The notes beneath the pieces were generated by a model. That model was given only the letters and a program-made list of their open reading frames with translations. It searched no databases and was not told the origin of the DNA. Shown here in pieces: positions 24,587-35,411 of a stretch of 64,000 nucleotides of DNA (its first letter is position 1; each line of letters opens with the position of its first letter). The translations under genes were made by a program, and so were the position numbers. Location: contig VICG01000002.1 of NCBI GenBank assembly GCA_008692225.1, positions 1,628,001 through 1,692,000 of the forward strand, in the 5' to 3' direction. This DNA is from Monilinia fructicola (lineage: Eukaryota; Ascomycota; Leotiomycetes; Helotiales; Sclerotiniaceae).

Positions 24587-27500
24587 ATGCTGTTCTCGCA
24601 ACTTGCGCAACATTTGTTATTCATTTATCATTTGGTAGCTGTTTCAGGTAAAAAATGATATGTGTTTTTGCTAGATACTGAGGCTGATTGTTTCCCTAGC
24701 AATTGTTCCTAGCGGAGGGACAGAGCGATCTTCATTACCAGCCAGTTCTTTCAATAGTTCAAAGTATACCAACTTGAGCTCATCGTCATCCTTTTATACT
24801 TCTCTGTCGTCCCCTTCAAGCCGACTATCTTTGGAAACTTTGCTAGTCTCCGGAAATCTTACAAAATTCAGCAGTCCTGGCTCTCTTTTAGGCACAGTCT
24901 ATGCATCAAGAAAAGCTGCTGATGTAACTGTCATTAGTAGTGCCGATATTGGCACCAAATTATCGAAGGAGAACCCAAGTGCAACTATAATCCCATCAAA
25001 TTATGGAACACTAACTGCGAACTACAATTCTTCCTCGTATCTGAATACCAAAACTAATTCAAAATATAAAACTGTTTCAAGCAGTGGTAAAAATGTCACG
25101 ATATCAAAAACTAGAAAATCCACATCAAAGAGCTTATCGTATGCCACTGGTATTACATCTACGGGCAAAAATAGTACCACAAACAAGGCAACATCGCTGG
25201 CTCACAGATTGAATGTCACTTCAATGCCAAGTCACTCAATGTTTGGTAGCCAAACTATTACAAGGGCATCATGCAAGTCTACAACACTTGGTAAATCTGC
25301 AGAACATTATTGCAGGGTGTGGGTCATTGTCCATAGCAATAACACAAAAGAATTATGGCGCTAATAATGTAAATAGCATGATTGGCACAGTGCAACTTCA
25401 TTATTGGCCTACAGGGACCGCGGCGATGAATAGGAGTTACCCCTCTACCATATACCTTGAAGATTACAACATTACCATGTAAGATTCACACGATGGCCGA
25501 ATTCTAGCCATAGCTAATGAAGTACACCAAGGACATCACCTTCTGTCTACTTTGCTATCAATACAATGAAAGCCACCGACCTATGTGGCAAACAAGTAGG
25601 GCCTACGATCAAAAATTATGCTGTAGGTTATGATGTTACTGACGTCTATACGTTGCAACCATATGCAAATACCAAAGTCAAAACACGAATGGGAAATCCG
25701 AAGCGATTACAGCTTTCGGACTTGAGAACAGACTGTCCTCAAACTACGATTTTGCCCGAAGATATGTTTGATTATTTAGAAACAAACCACGTGGTACTAG
25801 GACAAGATAGCCAATGCAACCCAATCTTATCATGGCCCACTGACCTGAGACTAGCTGCAGGGTGAATATTTATCTTCAACTACTTTACCAAATCTATCTG
25901 ACAAGTATTTAGAGATTTTTGGACCACTTGCGGTAGACACTGGGGTGGTAAGTTGGGTATTTTTGATCCTCCTATCCCAGTGACTGCCTGTACTGGTGAT
26001 GCATCGGTATGTCTTTACGGGCCAACCAAAATCTCCAGCGCACCGGCCTCTACAACTAAATTGATGGAATCCGTTACAGCCCTTGCTGATCAAATCACAA
26101 CTACCTCGGCATTGCCAGCACCCACTATCTCCGCTGGGCCATCGAGCACAGGGAATGCAGAATTTGCAAGTCTTTTAGCATCGGCGAAGTTATCCCTCGC
26201 TTCATTATCTAGCACTGCAAAACTCCCAAAAAGTACAAGCAGGGCAGGGCCGGCAGATTTCTTCTTCTCTGCACAGACAGCCCCAGATGTTGTAGCTTCT
26301 TTCGGATTAAGTGTAGAGAGCAGTCTCGGCACCATTGATCTTCCGGATCCTCAAGCAGCAATTACATCGATTAATTTAGAGATAAACTCCCAAAGCAAAT
26401 CGCTATCACCACCTTCACCGACTGTTATTGCTATAGTGGCGAGTAACACCTTTGCCGCATTGCCAGGATCTTCCGGAATTATCTTACCAAATGGATCCAT
26501 AGCTTCCTTCGGAGAAGTGGTGACGATTCCAAATGCTTCAAATAGTCCTATGATAGTGTCTGTGGATAGTAGTAATATCTTAGTGGGATCAGAAACATAT
26601 TCTATCCCAGATATCACTCCTATTTCTTCCTCTCCGGCACAAAGAAGCACTGCTGTAGTCATAGCTACCTTGTCTGGAAATACTGTGATATCCGTTGCAC
26701 CTGGTGCATCTTCTATCATCATCGGTACCCAAACAGTATATATAGATGGCCCGACGGTTACTGAAGGAGCAAATGTGGTCAGACTTACACCTTCAGGTGT
26801 AGAGATTGGCAATACTAACAATCCTATTACATCTACATATCACATTCCTACAGTGCCATTGATTCCGCAAAATTCGGTCTCTGTAAACGTGGGTGTTGTG
26901 GGTGTGCATTCGATATCTGTCAAAACCATATCTCTGAATGGACTATCCGCAGCTGTCGTTGGTGGCCAGACGATTAGTATTGGAGGACCCGCAGCTATTT
27001 TGACTGGGAGTAATATCGCAAGTTTGGGCGCTAGCGGTGTGATTATACAAGCTCCTGCGCAGATTATAACTACTATACCTGTACCTTCAGCTCAGAAGGA
27101 TCCAGCAGACATGGCTATCGTGAATGGACAAACGATATCGGTCGTGGCAGGAAGTTCTAGCTTGAGTATTCCCATAGCTATCGTAGCTCAACAAACAATC
27201 AGCGCTGGAGGCGCAGCTGCAACGCTATCTGGAGGAAAAATCGCTAGTCTTGGTACAAGTGGGGTGGTTATCCAAGCATCTGGCGGGCTTTCAACTACCG
27301 TTCTCGTTCCTAGCTCAACAACTCCGGTCAACTCGGCAAGTTTTGTTCCTGCGGGCGTTGATGGAGGGCAGACAATATCTGTAGAATTTATACAGGGCAG
27401 TTCAGGCGCCATTGTGGCTGGTCAGACTCTCTCATATGGAGGACCAATAGCTACTCTATCAGGTGAAAATGTTGTGACATTTGGAGTAAATGGAGTGGTG

Positions 27501-27752
27501 GTTCAAGCTCCAAGTGGAAAAGTTACAACTATTCCTATAACCACGACATATTTCGCATCTGTTAGTGACAAGGTTATCAAAACTTTCGAGTTTGGGGCTC
27601 CTACCACAGGTCCGTCAGTGTTGGATGCATCCTCTAGTCGAACTGGGTCAGCTACTCTGGTGCAATCGGATAACTCAGCACAGAGAATTGACACGGTGAT
27701 ATGGCTAAGCCCACTTTTGTTTGGATGGGTCGGTATTTTAATTATGACATAA
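24587..27752 (+). CDS. Large secreted Ser/Thr-rich repeat protein with GPI-anchor signal
   Basis: A predicted 979-residue cell-surface protein in five exons: 24587-24647, 24700-25245, 25316-25478, 25532-25861 and 25913-27752. Phases close to a 2940-nt frame. The first exon is a signal peptide (MLFSQLAQHLLFIYHLVAVS). Residues about 25-200 are a Ser/Thr-rich stalk likely to be O-glycosylated. A Cys-containing globular region follows (GTVQLHYWPTG, NTMKATDLCGK, KNYAVGYDVTDVYTL, DLRTDCPQTTILPEDMFDYL, WTTCGRHWGG, PVTACTG). Residues about 590-905 hold degenerate repeats of about 35-70 residues built on GQTISxGGPAATLSG and IASLGxSGVVIQAP. The C-terminus is hydrophobic (WLSPLLFGWVGILIMT) after a Ser-rich stretch, as for GPI attachment. 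The second intron is the least certain: its donor could be GTAGCC at 25246 or, less likely, GTAAAT about 45 nt later. No enzyme motif is seen; it may be structural or adhesin-like. Confidence 0.8.
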
Positions 27753-29570
27753 GAGTAGGAAACAAGATTCATATGTAGTTAAAGGCGAGGATATTATGAA
27801 GTAATCTTAATGTGTAGAAGAGGAAAAAACATCGACTTTACAAATCGAGCTTGCAAGGATAATCCATAATGATTGAGGTAGTGTCCGACCATCAGGTCTG
27901 GTGATTGACAAGTATCCCAAACACCTCAGTTTACTGGCGCCATCTGCTAGTAACAGACAGTCTGTAAATACTCGTACTCCAGCACCCATCATAGCTCTAC
28001 TTGGACCTTGCCAGAGAACCTGATTTCATAAAGAAATACCACAGCTCATAATCTTAATCTTTCAGTCCCACTATGGGCCCTTTCGCTATAGGATTCATAT
28101 ATATTCGGGATCTATTTAGTGATCTGTGGCGAGATGCCCCTTCCAATAAAGAAACCTGCTGCTGTAAGTTTTCTCGGCCATTCTCACAGCTTTGTGGCAC
28201 TGAAACATTCTATAGAGAACAAGTCCGCGCGCAGGTCTTAGCAACATTTCTATTCTCATAGGAACCGACAACGAAACTAACAATCTTATGGTCTGAATCT
28301 TATATTGAAAGAGCATTGAACATATTCAAGAACTTTGCATTATAGGAGAAGCCACAGCAAGACTGAGATCTTGGCCTGTTGACTTTAGTAGTGAGCACCC
28401 ACATCTAGGTATCATACATTGGGACTGATGTCATACCCGCCGGAAATTGGGAGACTATCAACTACGATTTCTCTCTACATTGACCTAGTGAAAGAAGATA
28501 CCTCACTCCACTGAGTTCAATGGGTTATTTAAAAGCTCTGGCTGAAGCAAAGCAGCTAATCAACATTGATACGGTGAAGAGGCTCGATAGCAATTCGTAA
28601 AGCAGAAGGAACGATCTAAGAGATATATGAAGATATGATTGGCAAAGCTAGGTTCCGAATTTACGACATCAACCTAGTTCATCAGCGGTTCACTTCGCAT
28701 TTAGACTAGTTCCTGGCATTACTGGAGAATTGAAGTCGATCAAACAATTAGCTGCTCTCTTGTTCGGCCTGGCAAGAAGTGGAAAGTGCGCAGCGAACAA
28801 GGCTTCCACGAATGAATAACCAAGATTGTACTTGATGCGCTCTTGGATGAACTGATGGTCACCCCGCTGCGTGAAAGGCCTAATAAATCGATAGAATCGT
28901 CACTTGAATAGAAATGACATAAACAGAGCAGTGAGAAAGGTAGGTATTCTCTTTCATAGCATCTGTATCTTTCCATGCAAGACGTTCAGCTTAATGCAAC
29001 TTCCGGGTATCGATTTCGTGATCTCCAGGCGTAGGCTTGAATTCTTTGTGAACTGCTGAGGACTCGGATTTTCAAGATAACGGCCACAATTGTGACACTT
29101 GTTTTTGAAATTTTGACCATAGCTTTGTTGTTTGCGATAATATACGAAGATGTCGAGGATGGAGGGGAGTGGTGGAGATTAAGTTGGAAAGAGGCCGATC
29201 AAGAACGCAATATTGCAAGGTATATTGATTGTGGCGAGTCTTGTTGAAGAGAGAAAAAATCACGGTCTAACCAACTTCAATCCGGGATTATAGCAGGAGA
29301 TGATGGTTGCCTGTTTGTCAAGAGAGGTCTGTCTAGAAATCCTCTGGTAACGGAGCCGTACTGGGAATCGAGTAGATTGATTTTAAATCTACCTATAACG
29401 GTGGATTGTGTGGGTTAGAATCGAAGTATAGAGGCTTCTTGTGGAAACGAGAGTCAAGCAATTCAAGTAGAGGTAGATTAGCTGTGTTGACTGAAGTTGA
29501 GCATTGTATGACTGCCATGTTGACCTGCGAAGCCAGCTACCATACAGTTGTCTGCTGAGTGAAGGCCCAG
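27753..29570. other. Convergent intergenic region, no gene seen
   Basis: About 1.8 kb between the 3' ends of the GPI-protein and cysteine synthase genes. A short frame at 28073-28261 ends near plausible splice signals but matches nothing I know. The rest has no coding character. Confidence 0.4.
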
Positions 29571-30987
29571 TCACCTAATGTACTCTCCCGTGGGTCGAAG
29601 TTGCAAGTGAGCTAGTAAATCTTGGCCATCATGTTCCTCTTCCAAGTCCAATTCACCGACCTTCTTCCAAAATTTACTTAAATGTCTGGTCCCACTATCA
29701 CAGAGAATTGTAACCACCGTACTTCCCTTCTCTAATCCTAATGCTGTCGCTACAGCAGCAACGCAATTGACGGCACTGCTACTGCCCACAAAAATACCAT
29801 CCTTCTCTACTAACCACTTGGCCATCTTCAGTGCCTGCAAGTCCGTCACCTTGACGGCATCATCTATGATTTCTCGTCCAGCTTCAAAGTTTTGTGTCAA
29901 GCGGTTGATTCCAATTCCCTCGACGATTGTATCGACTTGTTGTCGACGTCTCGTACCTTCTCTCTCTGTTGAAGAAAACATCACGCCGTGTTTGACTTTA
30001 TTGTAAAGACCACTTCCTTCTGGATCAGCGAGTACTACTTTTAGGTCTTGTCCCATGAGTTGCTCCTGTTTCAAGTACAGTGCTACCCCAGAGATAGTTC
30101 CACCGGTACCAGCACCCGCCACGAATGCATCGATCTAGGTGCCATTAGTTACTGAGTTGGTAAAAAATATTGGGGATTTAATTGCTTACGTCCCCTCCTG
30201 TCTGGGCATAGATCTCAGGTCCAGTAGACTGAAAATGCGCACGATAATTTGCACGGGACTCAAATTGATCTGCAAAGAAACCTCTACTAGAATCTGTTTT
30301 CGAGGCTGTATGTTCCTTCGCTCTTCTTCTTGCCAGGTTGACAAAATGCTCCGTGGAAGTGATGGGTGCAGGCGTGACTCTTTCAACTGTAGCACCCAAA
30401 TTATGAAGAAGATCTGACTTTTCTGTGCTTTGATCGTTGGGCATGCAGATATATGCTTTATAGCCTCTGGCACGCGCTAAAGTTGCAAGCGAGATACCAG
30501 TCGATCCAACAGTGCCTTCGTAAATAGTGTCACCTCGACCGGGTTTCAAGAATCCTTCCTCTTCAGCCGTCATGATCATATTCAGCGCAACTCTATCTTT
30601 GGGACTCCCTCCCCCGCCATTCAAAAATTCCGCTTTGGCAAGAATGGTACATCCTGTGGCTTCGGAAAGACTCTTGATTTTAAATAATGGTGTATTTCCA
30701 ATACACCCTTCTATTCCTTCTGGGATGAATGGTTTTGGTAAGCCAGCGATTGATTTCCGAGTACGGTCTTCTAGCTTTAGAGGGGGAAGGTTGGGGCCCA
30801 CTGGTCTTAGATCAGAAGATGTAGAATCAGATGCAATGGTTCCAGTTCCATTCCCTCGCCGTCTTTGGTATCTTCGTTCCAAGTCCGGATATAAATCCTT
30901 GAAACCCAATGTCAATAGGATACCTGCAACGAATGCAACTGCAATGGCCGCAGTCCCATATGCCTTCGGGTGGTTGCTCATAGACAT
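29571..30987 (-). CDS. Cysteine synthase-like PLP enzyme with N-terminal membrane anchor
   Basis: A 453-residue member of the fold-type II PLP family (O-acetylserine sulfhydrylase/cystathionine beta-synthase group). The canonical reaction makes cysteine from O-acetylserine and sulfide. Exons on the minus strand are 30987-30190 and 30134-29571 (55-nt intron, phase 0). Residues about 11-29 form one membrane helix followed by a basic segment, the layout of fungal mitochondrial-membrane cysteine synthase 2. Key sites: GNTPLFKI; the PLP lysine in GGGGSPKDRVALNMI (about Lys130); YEGTVGSTGISLA for the substrate loop; the phosphate-binding loop AGAGTGGTISG; GIFVGSSSAVN near the end. The substrate loop reads TVGSTG in place of the usual TSGNTG. 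The substrate is therefore uncertain; cysteine synthase is a family-level call. Confidence 0.88.
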
Positions 30988-31180
30988 CTTGTCATCGTAT
31001 TCTCGTCATCTTTTCAATCATGAATCGTAAGTTTCATCTTTTCATTGATGTCGTGATTTTCTCAGGTCAACTCTCTCAATACCCCTGCAAAACTTTGTGG
31101 AGGAAGCTTGGACCAACCAGAACTCAACAATTGCGACAAGTTACCAAGAAACACGCAGAAGAGACTAAACACCTTTGTCG
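30988..31180. promoter_or_regulatory. 193-bp bidirectional promoter
   Basis: Only 193 bp separate the start codons of the divergent cysteine-synthase and NDUFAF7 genes. Both transcripts must start from this segment, or from within the neighbouring gene. No TATA box is obvious. Confidence 0.6.
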
Positions 31181-32800
31181 ATGGACTCTCCAATCGTGGC
31201 ACAACTGTTTCGACAGCTATTCCGGCATAAGAATTGTGAGGTCTTGCGCTCTCATTCTTCGTTATCGTCTCGAGCTTGGAATGGGCGGGGTACTCATCTG
31301 AGATGTTTGTCGAGCACCAGTAGGAGGGGCAGAGGGGTGAAAGAGACGAGCAAGAATGAAAGCCATTGGCAGCAGAGAACGGATTTGTTTCCGGTAGATA
31401 TGATGGAGGAATTCAACAAATATCCCATGGTTACAGCAGATCAGTTGAGAGGAAGGAGGGAAAGGCCCAGGCGTGTGAAGATGCTCACGCGAGATTTTAT
31501 TGAAGGTATTCACACACGACTCCTTATTAGATAGCAGACCTTCCTTACATGCTCCGCAGATAGTTTATACAATCCTTCTTATGGCTACTTCTCCAAACAA
31601 GTCGTAATCTTTACTCCTGGCGAGCCCTTCGACTTCAACTCCCTCGAAGACGAACCAGCCTTCCATCGTCTCCTGGGTCAACGGTACACCGAGTTTGAGG
31701 ATGAATTAGATCTTAAATCCCCCAATGAGACCCGTCAACTATGGCATACACCCACGGAGCTCTTCCGACCATACTATGGTGAAGCCATAGCCCGGTATTT
31801 GGTCAATAACTACAAAATATGGCAATACCCTTACCACGATCTCATAATCTATGAAATGGGTGCCGGAAACGGTACCCTTATGCTCAACATCCTCGACTAC
31901 ATCCGCGCCACGGAACCTGAGGTCTACGCTCGCACAAAGTTCAAGATCATTGAGATCTCGAGCAATCTTGCATCTCTACAAAAATCACATCTCTTACGGA
32001 ACGCCAATTCTCGGGGACATTCATCCAAAGTTGAAATCATCAACAAATCAGTGTTTGAGTGGAATCAAATAGTACCTTCGCCGTGTTTCTTTCTAGCCAT
32101 GGAAGTCTTCGACAACTTTGCTCACGACTCCATTCGGTACGACCCTGTCACCGAAGAACCCCTGCAGGGCACCGTTCTGATATCCAACACTGGCGACTTC
32201 TACGACTTCTACACTCCTACCATCGATCCCATCGCGTCCCGATTCCTCCGCGTACGACACGCTGCTACGAATGGAAAATATCCACACCCACTTCCGCAGA
32301 ACAAATTGGTCAAGTCGCTGAAGAATAGTATGCCGTTCGCTCCGAATCTCAGTCAGCCAGAATACATACCCACGAGACTCATGCAGTTTTTCGATATATT
32401 AGCAAAGTATTTTCCAGCGCATAGATTAGTAACGAGTGATTTCCATTCGTTGCCAGATACAATTAAGGGAATAAATGCACCAGTTGTTCAGACGAGATAT
32501 AAAAGAAGGACTGTTCCTGTAACGACGCCTTTTGTGAGCATAACCACCCCTCCTCCCCTCCCCAACACGTTCTAGTCTAATTATATACAGGTACATCAAG
32601 GATATTTCGATATACTATTCCCCACTGATTTCGCGGTGATGGATAATGTTTACAGAGCCATCACAGGCAAATTCACACAAGTGTTATCACATGAAGAATT
32701 TCTCAACCGATGGGCTTATGTGGAACAGACGGAGACTAAAAATGGCGAGAACCCTCTTTTGACGTGGTATAAGAATGCTAGTGTTCTTACCACCGTATGA
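31181..32800 (+). CDS. ndufaf7: Mitochondrial complex I assembly methyltransferase NDUFAF7/MidA
   Basis: A 502-residue SAM-dependent protein-arginine methyltransferase. In animals NDUFAF7 dimethylates Arg85 of the complex I subunit NDUFS2 in the mitochondrial matrix. Exons are 31181-31505, 31560-32533 and 32591-32800; phases close exactly. The N-terminus is rich in Arg and Ser with few acids (HKNCEVLRSHSSLSSRAWNG), as for a mitochondrial targeting peptide. The family N-block reads DSLYNPSYGYFSKQ, the SAM site is YEMGAGNGTLML at about residue 205, followed by FKIIEISSNLASLQ, the post-II block CFFLAMEVFDNFAHD, and the C-terminal YFDILFPTDFAVMDNVY. Length fits fungal homologues, and its presence shows that the organism has complex I. 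The first ATG after an upstream stop-containing leader was chosen as start; an ATG at 31019 lies in another frame. Confidence 0.9.
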
Positions 32801-33136
32801 AAGATAAATATTCAAGTACTACTGTGCACATTGCAAATTTCCCATTGGCGCAGATAATTGGATAATCGTTGATTGATCTATTTACGACTTGTGACAACTA
32901 ATCATTTCTAGTTGATCACCGTACAAGCAAGCCTCCATGAGTGGAGGAAATTGAATGGTAGTAAAAATATGAAGGCTGTGTGCCCACAGAGTTAGAAATA
33001 ACGTCATTCGTGATAGAAGTCTTCCCGCCTCAACTTTGAAAAGTCGACGCACATGGGTATAAATATATCGACAAAGACAGTCCAATCACCTCAGCCTAAT
33101 CCATCTTATCGCACACCTGATAGTGCATCATCTCCA

Positions 33137-34838
33137 TTAATATTCATGTTTATAGAAAGTGGCCATCGCTCTTTTCAACCTCTTAATCTGTCTCGAAACG
33201 CTTTCCCGTTCGCGGCGATTCATCTCAAGTATGAATGGAAGCTCCTCTGGACCCATCATGTTGAGCCTATCCAATTCCTCCCTTAACTTTGTGCTGATAT
33301 TGCTCAGGTGAAAACTAGTCATGATGAAATCCGACTCCGCGTCAGAATAAGGCACACCTAACTTCGACCTTATTGCTATGTATCTTCGGAATTCAATCAA
33401 AAACTGAGCATCGTCAGTTGTCATAAACAACACTCGCAATTGTGTGGTCAAGTCCCTCGTTCCCTTCTGTTCAGGATCAAGACTTATGCAATTGCTAGCC
33501 GAGGGGGCATCAACACCATTATCAAAGTTTTGTGAGATTGCCATGGTAAGCTCATCGATCAAATTCTTCAGTTGAGAAGCCATTTCGGCAGTGAGAGCAT
33601 TCTGTTGTAATCGTTCGCCTTGTTGTAGAAGGTCAAAGATTCTATTGATTCTTTTAGTGACAGTTTCGAGTTGAGACTTTTGTTGTATGATCCAGTTTTC
33701 AACCAAGGGGTAGAGAGATTCGAAGATATTGGAAAGATATTCGTAATTATCCACGGGTTCTTGAATTTCGGGACAGATAGGTTTGAATCTGCTGCCGAAA
33801 ATATCTTCGGGGTTGCTCTCAGGTTTGTGGAATTGAGTCTGGAGAGATTGTAAGATGTTGGAATGATTTCTGTTCTTGTTCTCGGTCGAAGGAGAATTTG
33901 AATTCTCACTCAAATTTTGTGGGAGTTGCGCGAAGCCAAGACTTGCTGCAGATAATCTAGGGGTGCTTGAGGGACTGATGGTTGAAAGTTAGTCATGGTT
34001 AGGAGTCCACTTAGTGTTGGCAATCTTACTCATGAGTCGGAGAGATAATTTTGCTGAACGATTCCTCCTCAATGCCCATTTTTTCATGAGTCTGAAGGGA
34101 TTCTGATCCAATGTCAGATGCACATGTTGATGGAGGTGCCACTTTTCTGGCAGAAGTATCAGCATCGGTGGACCCTCTGTTGGTTTATAATTGATATAGA
34201 AGTAAACTCACAATGGAGCTGGGTTCAAATGCCCGTGTGTTTTCCCAAGGTTGGATACATCAGGGACCATTCCTTTGGCTTTGACCAATGCTGTAACTTC
34301 TCTGTATGGTTATTAGTTTGATTAGCGCTGCAACTCTTCCCTTGTACTCACGGTTCCATAAAGGCAAGTCGACGACTTTTGTCATTGTCCACTTCTTGTA
34401 AACGAATCGATTCCATTCCTCGACCATTGCGATGCCGCTTCGCTGGCGATAGTTGCTCCTTCTCAATACTTGTCTTTCTGATCAAGATTGTCAGCGATCT
34501 CAAATTAACTCAACTGTTCCGATTTCATATGGATAGTTACCGGATCGATGTAGTCAGATCTGAGCCTTGCTCTGCTTCCTGGTGGTTCCGTTTCCGATGA
34601 CTTTGAGAGTAAGTTGCTTCTGCAATTTGGTTGGTTTGCTCGGTTTGGTCAGTTGGGTCATCGAAACTGTTGCTATATCTCGATACAAATCAGTTGGGTT
34701 ATCTTGATAGGAGAGATGATAATGGACACTCTGGCGAATTTTTGCTACTTACTCTGAATCTTGCAAGATTTCTCTCACTGTAATTATAGGCTCTTTGTGC
34801 CTCACCGTAAGGTTTGCATTCCACTCCAATGTGTCCAT
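33137..34838 (-). CDS. Unknown nuclear-type protein with C-terminal coiled coil (six exons)
   Basis: A predicted 471-residue protein whose minus-strand exons are 34838-34753, 34672-34541, 34477-34353, 34299-34212, 34176-34030 and 33974-33137. The phases close to 1416 nt. An in-frame TAG precedes the ATG (MDTLEWNANLTV). The first 230 residues are polar and probably disordered, with basic clusters (SHRKRNHQEAEQ, SPAKRHRNGRG) suggesting nuclear location. The last 230 residues are helical with coiled-coil character: FESLYPLVENWIIQQKSQLETV, NRIFDLLQQGERLQQNAL, and a highly charged end REELDRLN to RQIKRLKRAMATFY. I do not recognise the family. The third intron's acceptor (AG at 34301-34300, two bases past a nearer AG) was chosen because it keeps the frame open. 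Confidence 0.68.
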
Positions 34839-35411
34839 CGTCTAATCAATATCTGAAAACAAAATAACTGATATAGAAGTCCAATGTTATATTAACCAAA
34901 GAGAATTGAAGCTGTCGAAGTGTTTCTTAAAGAGAAGAAGAGAAGTTGCGAGAGCTTCAAGGTATTGAGACGGGAGTAACAGGAGGTAATGGTAAATATG
35001 TCTCAATGTGGAAGGAGAGTAGGTACACTCGTTCCTACCCATTAGAATTGACCACAACTCGAACTTCCAATGGGCCTCCGGCTATCATTTCTTTCTCACA
35101 GCCGATGATGACACCATTTCAGTCATTCAATGGCGCTTGTGAACTGAAAGAGGCATATAGTACCAAACCGATTTGATGAAAGTTCCCTGGCTTACTCTGA
35201 GTGCTAAATCTATCAAGTTCTCAAAATTCAAAATGTTTGAGAGCTTCTTGCTTATCGAAAGATAATAGGGCAAAAATAAACCAGATGCTATGAAAGCCCC
35301 TAAACTTTCGATGGATCATTCGGTCTCACCAAGCCATATCCCATTGTTCAATACCTTTTCAATCAAGCCCACCAAATTCACACCTTAATCCTAATACCGC
35401 TTGCTTACTCC
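34839..35411. other. Upstream region of the coiled-coil gene, no other gene seen
   Basis: 573 bp between the start of the unknown coiled-coil gene and the catalase stop. It should contain that gene's promoter and the catalase 3' end. Nothing else is recognisable. Confidence 0.4.
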
